DNA of 64,000 nucleotides from Mactra quadrangularis (GCA_025267735.1 CM046293.1:11184560-11248559); one strand, 5' to 3'; shown: positions 11,301 through 23,744, counted from the first letter of the stretch. Notes: generated by a model from the sequence alone, not told the origin. Numbers and translations are program-made.

Positions 11301-14260
11301 AAATTTTGATTCATAATTATAATTCCATTTCTTAAAAAACTTAATATGAATAGTCTTGCAGCTTGAGATTCTCATATATACTTTTTACATTTTCAGGCAC
11401 CTGCATATTATAAGATCAACAAGAATATAGTCGATATATGTTTTATTATACAAAAATGGCAGAGTTTACAAATATGAGATGTTCTCAAGATATTTACAAA
11501 CTCATAACCAAGGAATTCAAGGCAGTGCTTCTTAATTTTAATTTAAAATCATGAGGAATCATCCACTTGGAAATAAATCCACAGATGAAAAAGACTGAAT
11601 ATTATATTATTAGTGTTCAAAGAGCTGTATATTTCAAAGGACTAAAAATTAATGTGCATGTTACAATTGAAATATAAAGTATATAACTTATCAGCTATTC
11701 AGACTTGTTTGAAGACACTAGTTGTCTCAAATTAACAATAAATGACAAAATAAGTAATTTTAGGTGGTACATGCCTAGAGCACTATCGAAATTAAATTTG
11801 GTATAAGATTTAAGTAGTTGCTTGATCCAGGAGGCTGCAAAAAATGATCATATAATTTTGATTTTCAATTTGTTTGAAAAGAAAGAATGATGATATGCTG
11901 AATAAGCTGTATGCTTATGTTTAAATTGTATCTATACTTAAAATATTTCTAATCAAATTGATTTTTGTTCAAATTATGTACAATCTGTTAAATTATTGAT
12001 CTATGTTTTATTATATGTTGTTTAACTATGTACACTCAATGTTTGCCATAGTAACTATGTATTATAGTGCGAGAATATTAACCTGAGCTTGAACTACCTA
12101 ATTATAATAATTGCACACTTCTCTTACAATAAATCGTGAGTTTCCGTATGCATGTATACCATTATACATGTGTTATAGCAACCTGTGTTACTAAAAATCA
12201 ATTTTGTAAAAGTGGCATGTTATTGTAATTTTAATTTTGGACACATTAGTTTAGGGGGAAACACATAGGTCCTCAATATTTTGTCACTGTTTCAAAGTAT
12301 TTATTCTTATGAAAACAAAATGAATTGTTTAGTATGTGTATTTTGCCGAAAGCTTCTGATAAAACGTGATTTACAAACGAAGACAAAAATAGACCGTTAG
12401 ACCATATATCTATGATGCAGAGTATTTTAGACTTTACACACATAGTATTTATATTATTATTAATCTCAGTTCTACTGATTTTTCACATGTATATATTATG
12501 TGTTATAAGGTTGCTTAAACAGAAAGGCATCTATTTTGCTTGCTTTTGATTCAAACCTTTTCATAAATAATGAAAATGGAACTTTAGAACAAATGAATTA
12601 TCATCCAAAACCATAATTTTACTTTGCCCATGAAATGATATTACTGCAAAACACTATTTGCTTTAGCTTTGACTGCTTGGCTATGTTAACATCGGTATAT
12701 GCAGCTGGTAAAATTTTGAATTAAACAAAGTGTAAAATTTACTAACTTCAAGCAGACTTTCCTAATTGAATGATCAAAACTGTTGAACAAGGCATGATTT
12801 TTATGCCAATTATAAAATGTACATTTGAATAACGTTATTAATTGATTATAGTTGTATTTTACACCATTTCTCTGTGCTTGTGATTGTTAATTTCTCACTA
12901 TTCAATTGTACAAATTATATACATGTAGTGTATAATTTTACAGTAAAATGTGTCTTTAACAGCTTTGTAATAGACTTGATATATTGCATTAAAGACTGCA
13001 TTTTTTTGCTTTTGAAGCCCTTGCATATTTTTCACTAACAAAATGGGTTTCAATTCATTGTAACAAGACTTTCGAAATAATTATAATTTTGTTTGAAATT
13101 TATCGCATGATTTTAAATTAAGTTTTTAGGAATAGCTGTACATAGTTACTAATTTCTGTGTTATTAAGAACCAGTTGATGTTTTATTGTAGCAATAGAAA
13201 ATTAGAATTTAGTTTTTTATTAAAAACACTTTCACTTTTCCTGTATCTATTTATTTAACATAATTACTGATCTGAAAATAATATAAATAAAAATATTGTT
13301 GAGAAATATATCTATTTTCAAGACTTTTGTCTGAACCCCATTTTTTACAGTGCTAACATAGCTGTGTTTATGGTAAAGCCATATAAGTTAAGTGTTTGAT
13401 TCTCATGCAGATATGTGGAAGTAAATGGTGCATTTGGGCACTTGATTTTTTTTAATGCAATGAAGAATTGTAGTAAACACTAGACAACAGAAAGATACAT
13501 GTCTTTATACAATTTTGACATTTTTTATTTATGTTTACAAGTTACATCAACTTGGCAAGCAGTAGGTGTAACTTGTAAATATTCAGTGGTTTAAAATCCA
13601 GGACACCAGAACGAATGTGATGCTTATTAGGCTCAATAAAAGCTAGCTAGAAGTCGAGCACTCCAGGACAGCCATTTGCCATGTAACATATGCAAGTGTC
13701 AAAGAATTCATATATAGTATCAACTGAGATCTGTCATCGGATTGATTTGGTTTTAAACTACAAGCATTATTGGAGACATTAATCCTGATAGTAGTTTCAG
13801 GGATAAACCATTACTAGATCACTATCATTTGTAAGCAAGTTTTCTTTCTTATATATACAGCTAAACTATGCTTTGGCCTACTATGCTTAGATCTTGGCCT
13901 GGAAGCTTAAATCAATACTTGGTATAACCATGGACCCTATTTAAATAGGGTCCTTGATATAAGTATTATAACCTTTACTTGTGGCCGACAACTGCCCTGC
14001 TTGATAGGCAGAGTTATAATGGCCATAGAAGTATTTCATGAACAAACAAAAGCATGTAGAACATACATTATGTACATTGTAATGGTTCAGGTTCCTTTGC
14101 TCTCTGTCTTGGTGGTTGAGTGGTAGAAGTGATTTTAATGTAAGTTATATATTTCAGTGATAATATGTTATTGTGTGTTTAAGACGGTGTGATAGGTCCA
14201 TCACCCTGATAGTACTGGTCTAGTGATTGTATAGTGGCTTTATAAAGAAGCAGTGTTGTT
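8376..14260. other. Intronic AT-rich stretch without recognised genes
   Basis: Nearly 6 kb of AT-rich sequence inside the Harbinger MADF intron. I see no convincing protein exon and only short spurious frames. Local items are a short segment at 9986-10,106 bounded by AG and GT, a solo end of the GGATCC-type MITE near 11,115-11,150 (polyC followed by ATCCAGGACCCACC), and a hairpin at 13,541-13,578 (TTACAAGTTACA paired with TGTAACTTGTAA). AATAAA signals occur near 13,288. Confidence 0.5.
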
Positions 14261-14267
14261 AAATGGC

Positions 14268-14450
14268 ACTTGTATGCCCTTAACTAAAATCTAGCTTTTA
14301 TGACTACATGATAGAGTGACCACTTACAACTCAAGAGGTTGTGGGTTTGAATCTCAACTTGGACCATGGAATTTTACCAAGTTACATTCGGCACCAAACT
14401 TAAATAACCCAGCTAGGAATTATGTAATGGTACCCTTACGTAGTAACACA
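14268..14450 (+). repeat. tRNA-derived SINE (family B, diverged copy)
   Basis: A tRNA-like head at 14,300-14,365 has an A-box-like GATAGAGTGACC and a B box, GGTTTGAATCTC. It is followed by GGACCATGGAATTTT, the same tail as the copies at 14,523 and 22,955. It lies directly before a second copy, so two insertions are adjacent. Confidence 0.65.
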
Positions 14451-14522
14451 GGCAATCAAGCTCCATAAATTTGAGAATGATTCTGTAAAGGAGTAGGTGT
14501 ATGTCGCCAAGTTATGATACAG

Positions 14523-14645
14523 CAATTGTACTCCCTTGCCTTCAAGCTAGCTTTTATGGCGACATGGACGGGTGTCTGCTTATGACTCTAGACTACCTGG
14601 GTTGGACTACGAGGACCATGGAATTTGCACGGGTTATAATAACAA
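14523..14645 (+). repeat. tRNA-derived SINE (family B, copy with decayed B box)
   Basis: It shares CCTTGCCTTCAAGCTAGC and TTTTATGGCGAC, the A-box-like segment and the GGACCATGGAATTT tail with the element at 22,955-23,085. The B-box region has diverged (GGGTTGGACTACGAGG). It is most easily read as an old SINE copy; the 69-codon open frame over it is not a gene. Confidence 0.65.
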
Positions 14646-16609
14646 AGAATGTAAACATAAATAAACAACAGAGATTGATATCAATTTTAACACTGTATTT
14701 ATTTATATAATTAGATTCTATATTTTACATATTACACAAATAAGCAAATAGTTTTATTATTCATTGAATTAAGTGTTCTTTTCTAAAACATATATTTCAT
14801 AGCAACTTGATTATAAAGCTAAAGGTATTAAATCCACATGTTGGTTAATTTTCCTGGATGTGTCCGAAATTGCACAAACGACAGTTTATCCGAATATATT
14901 ACCACTTGGAAGATTTTGTCGAATAAGAAAATCCGACCGATTCTAAAGTTAAAATTGACTTGAATCAATAAAACGACATCCCTTTTCGGCAAAAAATATC
15001 ACTCCTTTCCGGAATAATCACGTTTTTCCCCTAATTTTTACCAAACATCAATATTTTTAACGAATTGTTTACAATCGCCGCCATTTTGTCGATCATGTGA
15101 TACCGAAAGTAGTGCCATTTCTTCAATGGCGACCTCCTAGATATATCCGAGAGTATGTTACGCAGTAATATCCGAGGTAGTTCCGAATGCTTATTGCATT
15201 GTGTTGAAAAAATGGACGCCATAATGTAACTGAAAAAATTGTACTTACGATTTGATAAAGGCTTTATTGCCAAAACGTCATAAAAGAGTGATACAGAGAC
15301 TAGTTAAAATGAAGTTGATATACATTCTGTTGTATTTAGCGGCTATGGGGAGAACTGATAACTGATGATTTTTCATCGAATTGTGTTTTTATATATTTGT
15401 CTGTTTAGAACATTTGGCATTAACACTTACATTGACTCCACCACGACTTGGTATTCTGTACATATGTTTCGCAAGGAATGCTAACTTTCCAAGAATCCAA
15501 TTGTCCCTGTCAGACACACGCCCACCTGATCCTGGTGGAGGATTGGTGAGCTTTCCATACTGGGTCCGAACGCCATCTACCCAGGACTTTAACCGTGGAC
15601 CTGAAATATATTAAAGAGCAAATAAAAATTAAATGCTGACACGAATAACATAAGTACAGTACCTTTTTATGCAGGCGTCACTCTGTCCCGATTCGTATCG
15701 CGTGCCCTTCTGTAGGGATCGTAGTTTTTTTCGGCTGTTAACTAGTTTTTGACTCATATCGCCACCGATTTCTCGCGATATAAGAGTTTTCAATTTCCTG
15801 TGACCATTTTGTGTCAATACCGCGACAGTGTGACGCCAACATTAAAAATATTTTATTCATGTGTATTTAAAACTTCTTCAAAATAGATTTAAAATCGTAC
15901 TGGAACTAAACCTGTACAAATATTTTAATGATTTACTCACCGTCACATACACCAAGTTCCTCGGCCTTGACTTTCCACATCGAATTCTTCTTGTTCGTCA
16001 GCTTGTACTCGACGTGGCCCTTGTCGTAAAGAAGCTCATTCTCCTTAAATATATAGAACATTTTTATGTTCGCTGTTTATACATATAAGATTCGAAAATG
16101 TCATTTACTAGTTCAGTCACTTAATATCATTAGGAAAGGTACCTGGCCAAAATCTATGTAGTTAGTTGAAGTTTGTATTATACGCCGTTTTCGATAGTAC
16201 TTCAGTCATGTCACAACCATTAATATTTTTTTAATACATCAGACAATATGTACCGCTTGCGTATTACCTAATAGTATGCAAAAAACCCGCCCAAACAATT
16301 TAGACTGATCGAATAATAAGAAAAAATAGACCTAATTTTAGAACAAAGAAACACTATCAACAAGTTATACTTAATGTATCTGATACCATTCGATAACTTT
16401 GTCCTGTTGTTCCAGGGTTAGCACTAGCGGCGGCTGGCGCTTTTCGCCTCTCTTTCCACCGTCCCTTTCAGCGGCAGTATTTGTGGCTTCATTTGGGGGC
16501 TCCTTCTCTGGTGGGGGTATACTAATAGCTCGCCGTGACCCTTTCTTCTTTGGTGGGATTTTGAAAGTGATAAATCAAGAGGCAGTGCGAGGAATTTCTA
16601 TTGATACGT

Positions 16610-16945
16610 GACGCTCCGTACAAGTCCGCAGTGGACCACTCTTCTCCGTAGCAGACCGTTCTTTTCCGTGGTCGACCGTACCAGTTCGTGCCTATGCCGT
16701 CGCGAACCGTAGCGCATCCGTAGCAAAACCGTTCTGATCCATATCATTCCGTGGCGAACCGTAGCGATCCGTAGATCTTCCGTAGTTCTTCCGGGAAGTT
16801 TACCTGCATTTTTACAGGACTTCCGTAAGACTCCGTACTTACATCGTAGCGCAACCCGTATTGGAACCATTGCGGCCTACGGAATTGGGCTTTCCGTAGC
16901 GATCCGTGGCGATCAGTCCGTAGCTCTTCCGTGGTCCTTTCCTTG
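16610..16945. repeat. Harbinger right subterminal repeat array
   Basis: Many short imperfect copies of CCGTAGC, CCGTGG and TCCGTAC lie immediately inside the right terminal repeat. They mirror the array at 2020-2710. The two open frames over this stretch (16,598-17,016) translate the repeats and are not genes. Confidence 0.8.
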
Positions 16946-17016
16946 AAAGTGTGACCAGGGCATAATGAAGATAACTGTGGCTTGACTCCAAAATTGAATG
17001 CGCTTATCTTCAACAC

Positions 17017-18447
17017 TCAGCGCTTTTATTAAAACTGATCAGTTTCTATGAAAATTTATACATTTATTATAATTAATTGTTTGAAAGTATTTTATCATAT
17101 CAGGTTTTAAACTGGAATCTATGATAGGCTAGTATGTTACATAATTATAGGTTATTATACCTGTATACAGTTTACAGTACAATACGGAAATATATTTGGA
17201 CGAGTACATATAATAGCATGGAAAGCTGTGTTCGAGTCCAAATATACCGTATTGTATAGTGAAATGTATAATAACCTTTTTATTATATATCTTTCGTATT
17301 TTTTATCATCATTTGATCGTTAAAGATTCAAATCGGAAACCGCACATGTACCCAACTGTCCAATACGAAAATAATATAATAAAGACAAAGTTGGAAAATA
17401 TTTGTTGAATTGTCCAGACAATATACATGTGAACAGTCTGGAGTAGCATGATTGACTTATGACAAACAGCTGGAATAAACAGTGTTTCAAAAAACGCGTA
17501 AAGCAATTTTTTTGAAAATTAATGACAAAATCGCGTAAGTGTCCGTTTTATAATAGCTTAACTACTGAAGTGGCTGAAAAATCCAGTTTTACAAGTTAAA
17601 GATGTATTTAAATAAAAAACAATGCACATATAACGGATAAAAGCGGACATTTGATCAATTAAATATTTAGTTTTTTTCGCCTCCTGAAAACTAGCCAAAA
17701 CCAACTTACGCGGTATTGATGGAGCAACGGCGATATATATTTTGGATCCAATACGGGAATATATTGGACGGTCACGTGGTACAAATGCAGATTTTCGATT
17801 GGTTAGATTTATCAGATATAATATATTACATATTTTTACTCATGCGTTTATACTTTTTTGTAAGAAATCAAAGCGCTATGTCTGATAGCCATTTCGTACA
17901 TGGGGTTTTGATTGAATATACATGTAGTTTTAAATTTTATCAGTTTATTAACATTTAAAGTTATGTATAAACAATGTACAGTATAGCACATTATATTATA
18001 TCTATATGCTAATACTAAATATACCCAATTAAAAAAAGTTGCTATTATATGTACTTTGAAAAAAAATATCAGTAAAATGGATAACATAAACATGTAAAAA
18101 CAACATTTGTTATTTGTAATTATAGATAGTTTGCATTATACATTGACCCCTCAAACCATGACAATCTCAATTACTTTGGACTTAAATCAAAAATTTTGTA
18201 CGTGATCTTAACTAGTATTTTCTTCTCAAATCCGAAATATAAGATTTTTAATCAAGTAAATAACATCCCTTTATTGGACATGCAACAGAAAAGTTGAAAC
18301 AATTTAGTGGTTAGTTAAAATTCTGATGATATAAATACAACATGGTATAGTTGATGAAGAAGATCAAAATATGTGTGGTTATTTTAGATATTTAAGTTTT
18401 TTCAATGTCCATGTTTAATGCAAACTATCTATACAATATAGTAACAT
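17017..18447. other. Intergenic AT-rich stretch
   Basis: Between the Harbinger right flank and the end of the Myb/SANT-like gene. I see no conserved coding frame. A weak inverted pair is present: an AATACGGAAATATATTTGGAC segment (17,181) faces CCAAATATACCGTATTG (17,238), and similar AATACGGGAATATATTGGAC occurs at 17,749. These look like parts of a decayed palindromic repeat. Confidence 0.4.
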
Positions 18448-21400
18448 TCACCATTCTGTGTGGAGGGAGTTCAAAATATCCCTCCCCAACAGAAGGCCAG
18501 ACAGATTGTTTAACTCCAGATGAATGTTTTCAGTGTTCTTAGCTTGCTGTTGCAATGATTTTTGAATATCCTTCAGGATGTTAAGTTTCTCTCTCTCTAA
18601 TTTTATGTAATCTTCCTTAATTTCTGCAATATACAAATTAGTAGGAAATGATATTTGAATAGTTAAAATGCAATACAGTTTATTTAATTTAACTTTTGCT
18701 GACCATTAGGTTCCATATTTTTATTTCACTGCTGATTGATAATTGCCATCTGTATGGAAGAAGAATTCATGGCATATTGTATAAGGGCATCAAAAACAGT
18801 AAAACATAACGAGCAAAGCATGTAGGGAATTCACTATATGTGAATTCAGTTATAAGCATATTTTGTAGATATTTTTATTCGGAGTTCCTTTATTAAGTAT
18901 GCTTTAGTCATGCAACTTAACAATAACTAAGACCTCATTTATATTGTACATACAGTACCCACCAAATGTTAAGAGACAAAGTAAGTTTAATGCTTTTTAA
19001 ACATTTCATTGATATTTTAAGTTCATCCCTTGTACTTAATATATTGTATATGGTTGATGATTAATGGAAACAAAATTTATTTAATGAATCACATTTACAT
19101 GTATAGGATTCAGAATCTGTTATTCAAAAGCCTACGAAACCAAATTCAATGTATTTTTTTCAAAACACACATTTTAATTTATTTGGTAGTCTCAACTACT
19201 TATAACATTCAATGAGTACAAAAAATGAAAAACTACTATTTTTTATCTAAACTGCAGCAGGCTCACAAATTGAACATGTCTTAAATTTTCTGTGGGAATA
19301 CTGATTAAGAATTCATAGCAACATAAAATACCTACCAGTATCTGCACAATGTTTTCTTTTGGTTGATTTACTAGACTGAAAAAAGTAGATAATGTATATA
19401 CTTGAATAAGGACTTCAAACATGATACATGAACTTATATCCGTCTAATTAAGTAATCATAATTGGGTAAAAATATCAGAGTTGAAATACACTAGTAGATT
19501 TTTGTTTTCAGGAAAAGTAATATGTGGCCATTAATACAATTTTGTATTTGTGAATTCTGTCATAAATCCATTTAAAATGAAGCTGTTTAAACATTTTTAG
19601 CTCGACTTTACGAAGTAATGTAGAGCTCTCCTACTCGCCCCGGCGTCGGCGTCGGCGTCCGCGTCCACACTTCTGATTAAAGTTTTTGTGCAGTAAAATA
19701 CTTTCTTCTATATCTTTGTTATTTCTTAAGATATTAACTTCAAACTTTAAATATATGTTCCTTACTATCAACCACATCTCATGTGACAAGGTCCATAACT
19801 CCAAACACATTTTTTCAAGAATTATCTCCCCTTGAACTGATTGAAGTTTTTGTGCACAGATTAAAGTTTTTGTGCAGTAAAATACTTTCTTCTGTATCTT
19901 TGTTATTTCTTATGATATTAACTTCAAACTTTAAATATATGTTCCTTTCTATCAACCACATCTCATGTGACATGGTCCATTACTCCGAATGCATTTTTTT
20001 CAGAATTATCTCCCCTTGAACTTAGAGTTTTCTTTAAAAAATGTTTGTTTTTACTGCAACTGTTTTATTTCTTTAGGTATTGATTTCAAACTTTAAATAT
20101 ATGTTCCTTATTATCAACCACATCTCATGTGACAAGGTTCATAACTCCGTATACATTATTTTCAAAGTTATCCCCCTTGAACTTATAGTTTTCTTTAATA
20201 AATATTTGTTTTTACTGCAACTGTTTTATTTCTTTAGGTATTGACTTTAAATATATGTTCCTTATTATCAACCACATCTCATGTGACAAGGTTCATAACT
20301 CCAAATATATTTTTTTCAGAATTATCTCCCCTTGAAATTAGAGTTTTCTTTAAAAAATGTTTGGTTTTACTGCAACTGTTTTATTTTTTCAGGTATTGAC
20401 TTCAAACTTTAGATATATGTTCCTTATTATCAACCACATCTCATGTGACAAGATTCATAACTCCTTATACATTTTTTCAGAGTTATCCCCCTTGAACTCA
20501 TAGTTTTCTATTTATTTCTTTTTTTTTCTTTGAATTTGTTAAGGTTATATTTTCAAATTTTAAATATGTATGTTCCTTATCATCAACCACATCTCCTGTG
20601 ACAAACACTAAGTCGAGCATGCTGTCTCCTCTGACAGCTCTTGTTATTTATACTATTGAATTATCACAAATGATAGACATTGATGCTTTCATTTTATTGA
20701 TTCATAGGAGTATAATGCTGAGTATGCTATTGCAAGTTTTTATGTACATGTTATGTAATCATAATTTAATCATGATTTTGGTAATTAAATGATGAAATAA
20801 ATTTTTTTCAATCATTACCTACTTATGTTTTGTTAATTTGAAATCTGGTGATGTTTACCTTGTTTTCTGAGGAATTATTCCCAATTACAACGAGGGTTTC
20901 TGCAACAGGGGCTTCTATAGCAGAGGTTTCTGCAACAGGGGTTTCTATAGCAGAGGTTTCTGCAACAGGGGCTTCTATAGCAGAGGTTTCTGCAACAGGG
21001 GTTTCCACTCCAGGAATTTCTTCCGATTCTGTATGTTGGTCGACTGAAAACAAATACATCAACATTAATGAGAAGTCCTTAGATTCATTTTAATTATGTA
21101 ACTTGACAGGAAATGAAACCATTTCACTTCCTTGAATTATCAAAATCACTTTTGTTGACTGATTGCTAGCCAAGAATTACATGCTACATACAACATTTAA
21201 ACTATAGTTTTTGTATCCATTCACACATGACTGATTTTCTGTGTCCATTGTTAAAATTATCTTGACAGTGTACAGAGTCAAGTGTTTTTATATTAAACAT
21301 TACACTGGAAGTAAAATCTTGAGGTCTGTCATTTTGATACTGAATAATAATAATTCATTAACATTTTTCAGACAAAGAAGAAATATTATACCTTTTTCTT

Positions 21401-23703
21401 CAAAGGTGTCAAATCCACCAAAACCGGATATTGTAGACTGGGGTAAAAGACTCCATATCTGAAAAATATTTTTTTTTAATTGTTCATACAGATTTAACAT
21501 CATTCATTTCATAATGCATTTGTACAAAAAAATAAGTCTAAACATGGATTTATTGAGCTACGTTATTGAGCTACGTTTGAATTGATACACCAGTTAAATA
21601 TCCAGGAAATTTGTTTTGTCAATCACAGTAATGGAAGTGACAGCATGGACACTAATTGAAATATTGAAATGACAAATCTGTCCATAATTATTTCTTTAAA
21701 ATGTATAGTACAGTTAAAGTCAAACATGCTATCTTTTCATCTCAAGTACATTAAATGTTTAATGTCGCAAATACATGTAGGTGTACCAAGTGCCATTTCT
21801 TAAAATGTTCAAAATAAGAAAACAAAATATGAAATAATATAACATTATAAATAGCATAACATAGCATCATTAAAACACTCTCATATCAATTAACAGTAAA
21901 TGTAATATATCGCTACCTGTGAGTCAAACTCATCAAAATTAGGGGGGTTAGGGGCTGGTCCTCCCCCTATTCTTGCCACCATCTCCCTGTACATCCTTTT
22001 TTTCTTTCGTAGACCAACTGAAATTTCAAGATTTTTTCAAATTAGAATTACTAGTAGGCGTCTTGTTCATATCAAAGATATCAACAACCAGCTTGAGACA
22101 TAGATGGACTTACTAATAAACTGCATATCTCACTAATGACTATGTAAATTGACTATATTTCAAACATATTTTCAACATTTCAAAGTTTCCCACTTCGAAT
22201 CCAGTCAATTAATAATGTCAAAAGTGTATGTATGACTTAAAAACAGAAGATTTAAATTTAATGATCAAATAAAAATTGCATGCAATATATTTACAGTGTC
22301 ATTTTTACATCAATAAATTAATAAATATCAAAGGTAAAACAAAGAGAATGAGATACAGATAATCTTTATTAAGTGTTGTTTATAATCAAACTTTTACAAT
22401 TTGTACACAATTACCAGTAAACTACCTTATATAGCCCACTGGTAGAGTTTATAAGTAACAGTTCAGATCATTGGTTAATATTTGTTTACACAAAGTTGTC
22501 TTATAGACTCTTCTATATAATTTCAAGGCTAGAAAATAGTTCTACTATGTGACCCAAGATGGGATTCAAATTTATGGGGTTTTATGTCCGTTGAATCGGT
22601 ACAAACAAAGCTTTCTACCTATTATTGATAAACAGCACAATGTATGAATTAAATCCTATGGTTATTTTTTGCAAATGTTTTAATTGTAACAGTGAAAGTA
22701 TGTACCAGAGTGAAAAACCCAAATATTTGAATTTCAGTTATGGTCTATGCAGAACAAACTTTACCTTTTATGTCAGAAATCTTTTTCTTTATTTGAACAA
22801 TAGATCTCCTAGACTCTTGACAGTTAACACTGTAAGGAAAAATAGGTATAAATTATGGCTAAATATACTGGCATAAGATATTGATAACTAGTTTATAGAG
22901 CTGTGAATAGTATAAAAAGCAGTATGACAGTCTTTACTGTAGCAGAGGTATAATACGGCACTTGTACTACCTTGCCTTCAAGCTAGCTTTTATGGCGACG
23001 TGGTAGAGTGTCTGCTTATGACTCGATAGTTTGTGGGTTCGAATCTCAGTTCAGACCATGGATTTTTAACGGGTTGCATTACTAAAATTTAAATCAATTA
23101 TCGAGCATGTATACTTGAAACATCTAAGCCATACAAAATAACTTCAATAAGGCCCTAATTGGTCACTGATTTTGAGTCAACACCCCGACCATCACTTTGA
23201 AAGACAACAAAATGATAAGAATTTAACTCATGTATGCTTGAATATATTGCTTGTAGTAACTTGTACTCATTTTACGATAAGTGGAAAAATAATACTGACA
23301 GAACAGAAGCTACACCATTTTCGATCGAAAATGTTGGGATTTCGATAAATAGACTTAGCTTTGAACTGTGTAAAATAGCAGTGTAGGGGTAAACGATTTA
23401 TTCTATACATAGATTTACATAACTATTACATAAACGTGCAGCAAATAGAATTCTCCAAAGTCAGAGATTCTCCGATATTTCCGTATTGTCATGTCATTCT
23501 AAATGCATGATTTTAGTTACTTACCACTCGTACACCTCCCTCCAAGCAATCTCTTTGTCTTTATTTGTCAAAGAGGGAGACAGACGGCCCTCAATTACAT
23601 CGTACTTAGACAAGTACGATGCCTTGAGGGCCTCTATCTCCCCCTTCGACCAATTTTCAGTCCTTTGACGTTTGACGTTCATTTTCTTGTTTACAGACGA
23701 CAA
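18448..23703 (-). CDS. Myb/SANT-like DNA-binding protein, NAIF1-like (7 exons)
   Basis: The exons on the minus strand are 23,703-23,525, 22,829-22,765, 22,017-21,917, 21,458-21,392, 21,043-20,859, 19,375-19,336 and 18,623-18,448. Every junction is GT-AG and the phases join without a break to give 270 residues. Exons 1-3 form a Myb/SANT-like (Myb_DNA-bind_5 type) domain of about residues 10-100: NWSKGEIEALKASYLSKYDV, LSPSLTNKDKEIAWREV, SIVQIKKKISDIK, ending in the typical GGGPAPNPP linker. Exon 5 encodes a low-complexity acidic stretch with repeated PVAETSAIE units. Exon 7 encodes a C-terminal coiled coil (KLEREKLNILKDIQKSLQQQ). This resembles NAIF1 and the Myb partners of Harbinger transposons, so nuclear DNA binding is likely. 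It may be a host gene or a domesticated or active transposon-derived gene. The orthologue is not certain. Confidence 0.82.
18950..19215. repeat. Interspersed repeat starting TACAGTACCCA (copy 1)
   Basis: This segment starts TACAGTACCCACCAAA. It aligns along its length with 39,235-39,500 (shared ATTCAG, CATC/AATCTG and GTAGTCTCA landmarks), so it is a dispersed element of about 270-300 bp, probably a Tc1/mariner-type MITE given the TA-CAGT start. It lies in the last intron of the NAIF1-like gene. Its right end is not clear. Confidence 0.55.
19596..20646 (+). repeat. Complex repeat with internal tandem units (GCTCGAC type)
   Basis: It starts TTTAGCTCGACTTTACGAAG, followed by a CGGCGTC microsatellite (19,640-19,665), and ends AAGTCGAGCATGCTGTCTCC then CAGCTCTTGTT. 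The outer GCTCGAC and GTCGAGC are inverted. The interior holds about six units of 155-185 bp, each with TTCAAACTTTAAATATATG, TCAACCACATCTCATGTGAC and a TTATC(T)CCCCTTGAACT block. It lies within an intron of the NAIF1-like gene (20,858-19,376). No ORF is supported. Confidence 0.75.
20893..21005 (-). repeat. In-frame 27-bp tandem repeat in exon 5 of the NAIF1-like gene
   Basis: Four near-identical 27-bp units (GGTTTCTGCAACAGGGG(C/T)T plus TCTATAGCAGA on the plus strand) encode the nonapeptide PVAETSAIE with A/T alternation before each unit. The unit length is a multiple of three, so copy-number change keeps the frame. The opposite strand is also open here, but that frame is a by-product. Confidence 0.85.
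22955..23085 (+). repeat. tRNA-derived SINE (family B, best-preserved copy)
   Basis: CCTTGCCTTCAAGCTAGC precedes a tRNA-like module: A box GTGGTAGAGTGTC, B box GGTTCGAATCTC, then CAGACCATGG and GGGTTGC. It lies in intron 1 of the NAIF1-like gene, on the opposite strand. The flanks do not form an acceptor stem, so a functional tRNA is unlikely. Confidence 0.75.
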
Positions 23704-23744
23704 GGACGATTTTCGTCTTCATTTGAAGAGTTTCTACCGCAAAC

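Larger units (their letters stand above)
5557..16574 (-). pseudogene. Harbinger MADF-domain DNA-binding protein, inactivated
   Basis: The exons run on the minus strand: 16,574-16,380 (lysine/proline-rich lead, then LEQQDKVIEWYQ), 16,043-15,941 (ENELLYDKGHVEYKLTNKK..., ending EELGVCD), 15,600-15,431 (GPRLKSWVDGVRTQYGKLT... to IPSRGGVN) and 6428-5557. The first three give the MADF (Myb/SANT-like) fold that binds transposon ends. The last exon encodes a lysine/serine-rich segment, a BESS-like region with RRQWAQWFG, and a Pro/Tyr-rich tail. The damage is threefold: the donor after WYQ reads AT instead of GT, an in-frame TAA follows SESD (about 6376), and a frameshift lies near 5955. There is no clear initiator ATG. 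The intron between exons 3 and 4 is 9.0 kb and has been invaded by other elements. Confidence 0.75.
1992..16962. mobile_element. Large PIF/Harbinger DNA transposon (about 15 kb)
   Basis: The two ends form inverted repeats beginning TGCCCTGGTCACAC, 46 bp long with one mismatch (1992-2037 against the complement of 16,917-16,962). Each is flanked by TAA (1989-1991 and 16,963-16,965), the TWA-type target duplication of PIF/Harbinger. Inside each end lie dozens of CCGTAGC/GCTACGG-like subterminal repeats in both orientations (about 2020-2710 and 16,610-16,945). The element carries a HARBI1-type transposase (+) and a MADF-domain partner (-), the usual two-gene content of the superfamily. Both are inactivated. 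Its size is far above the few kb usual for Harbingers because of a 9-kb intron loaded with other insertions. Confidence 0.88.

Noticed and set aside
16598..17016. Two overlapping 90-codon minus frames
   Set aside because: They translate the Harbinger subterminal CCGTAGC repeats; no homology is expected and the region is noncoding in related elements.
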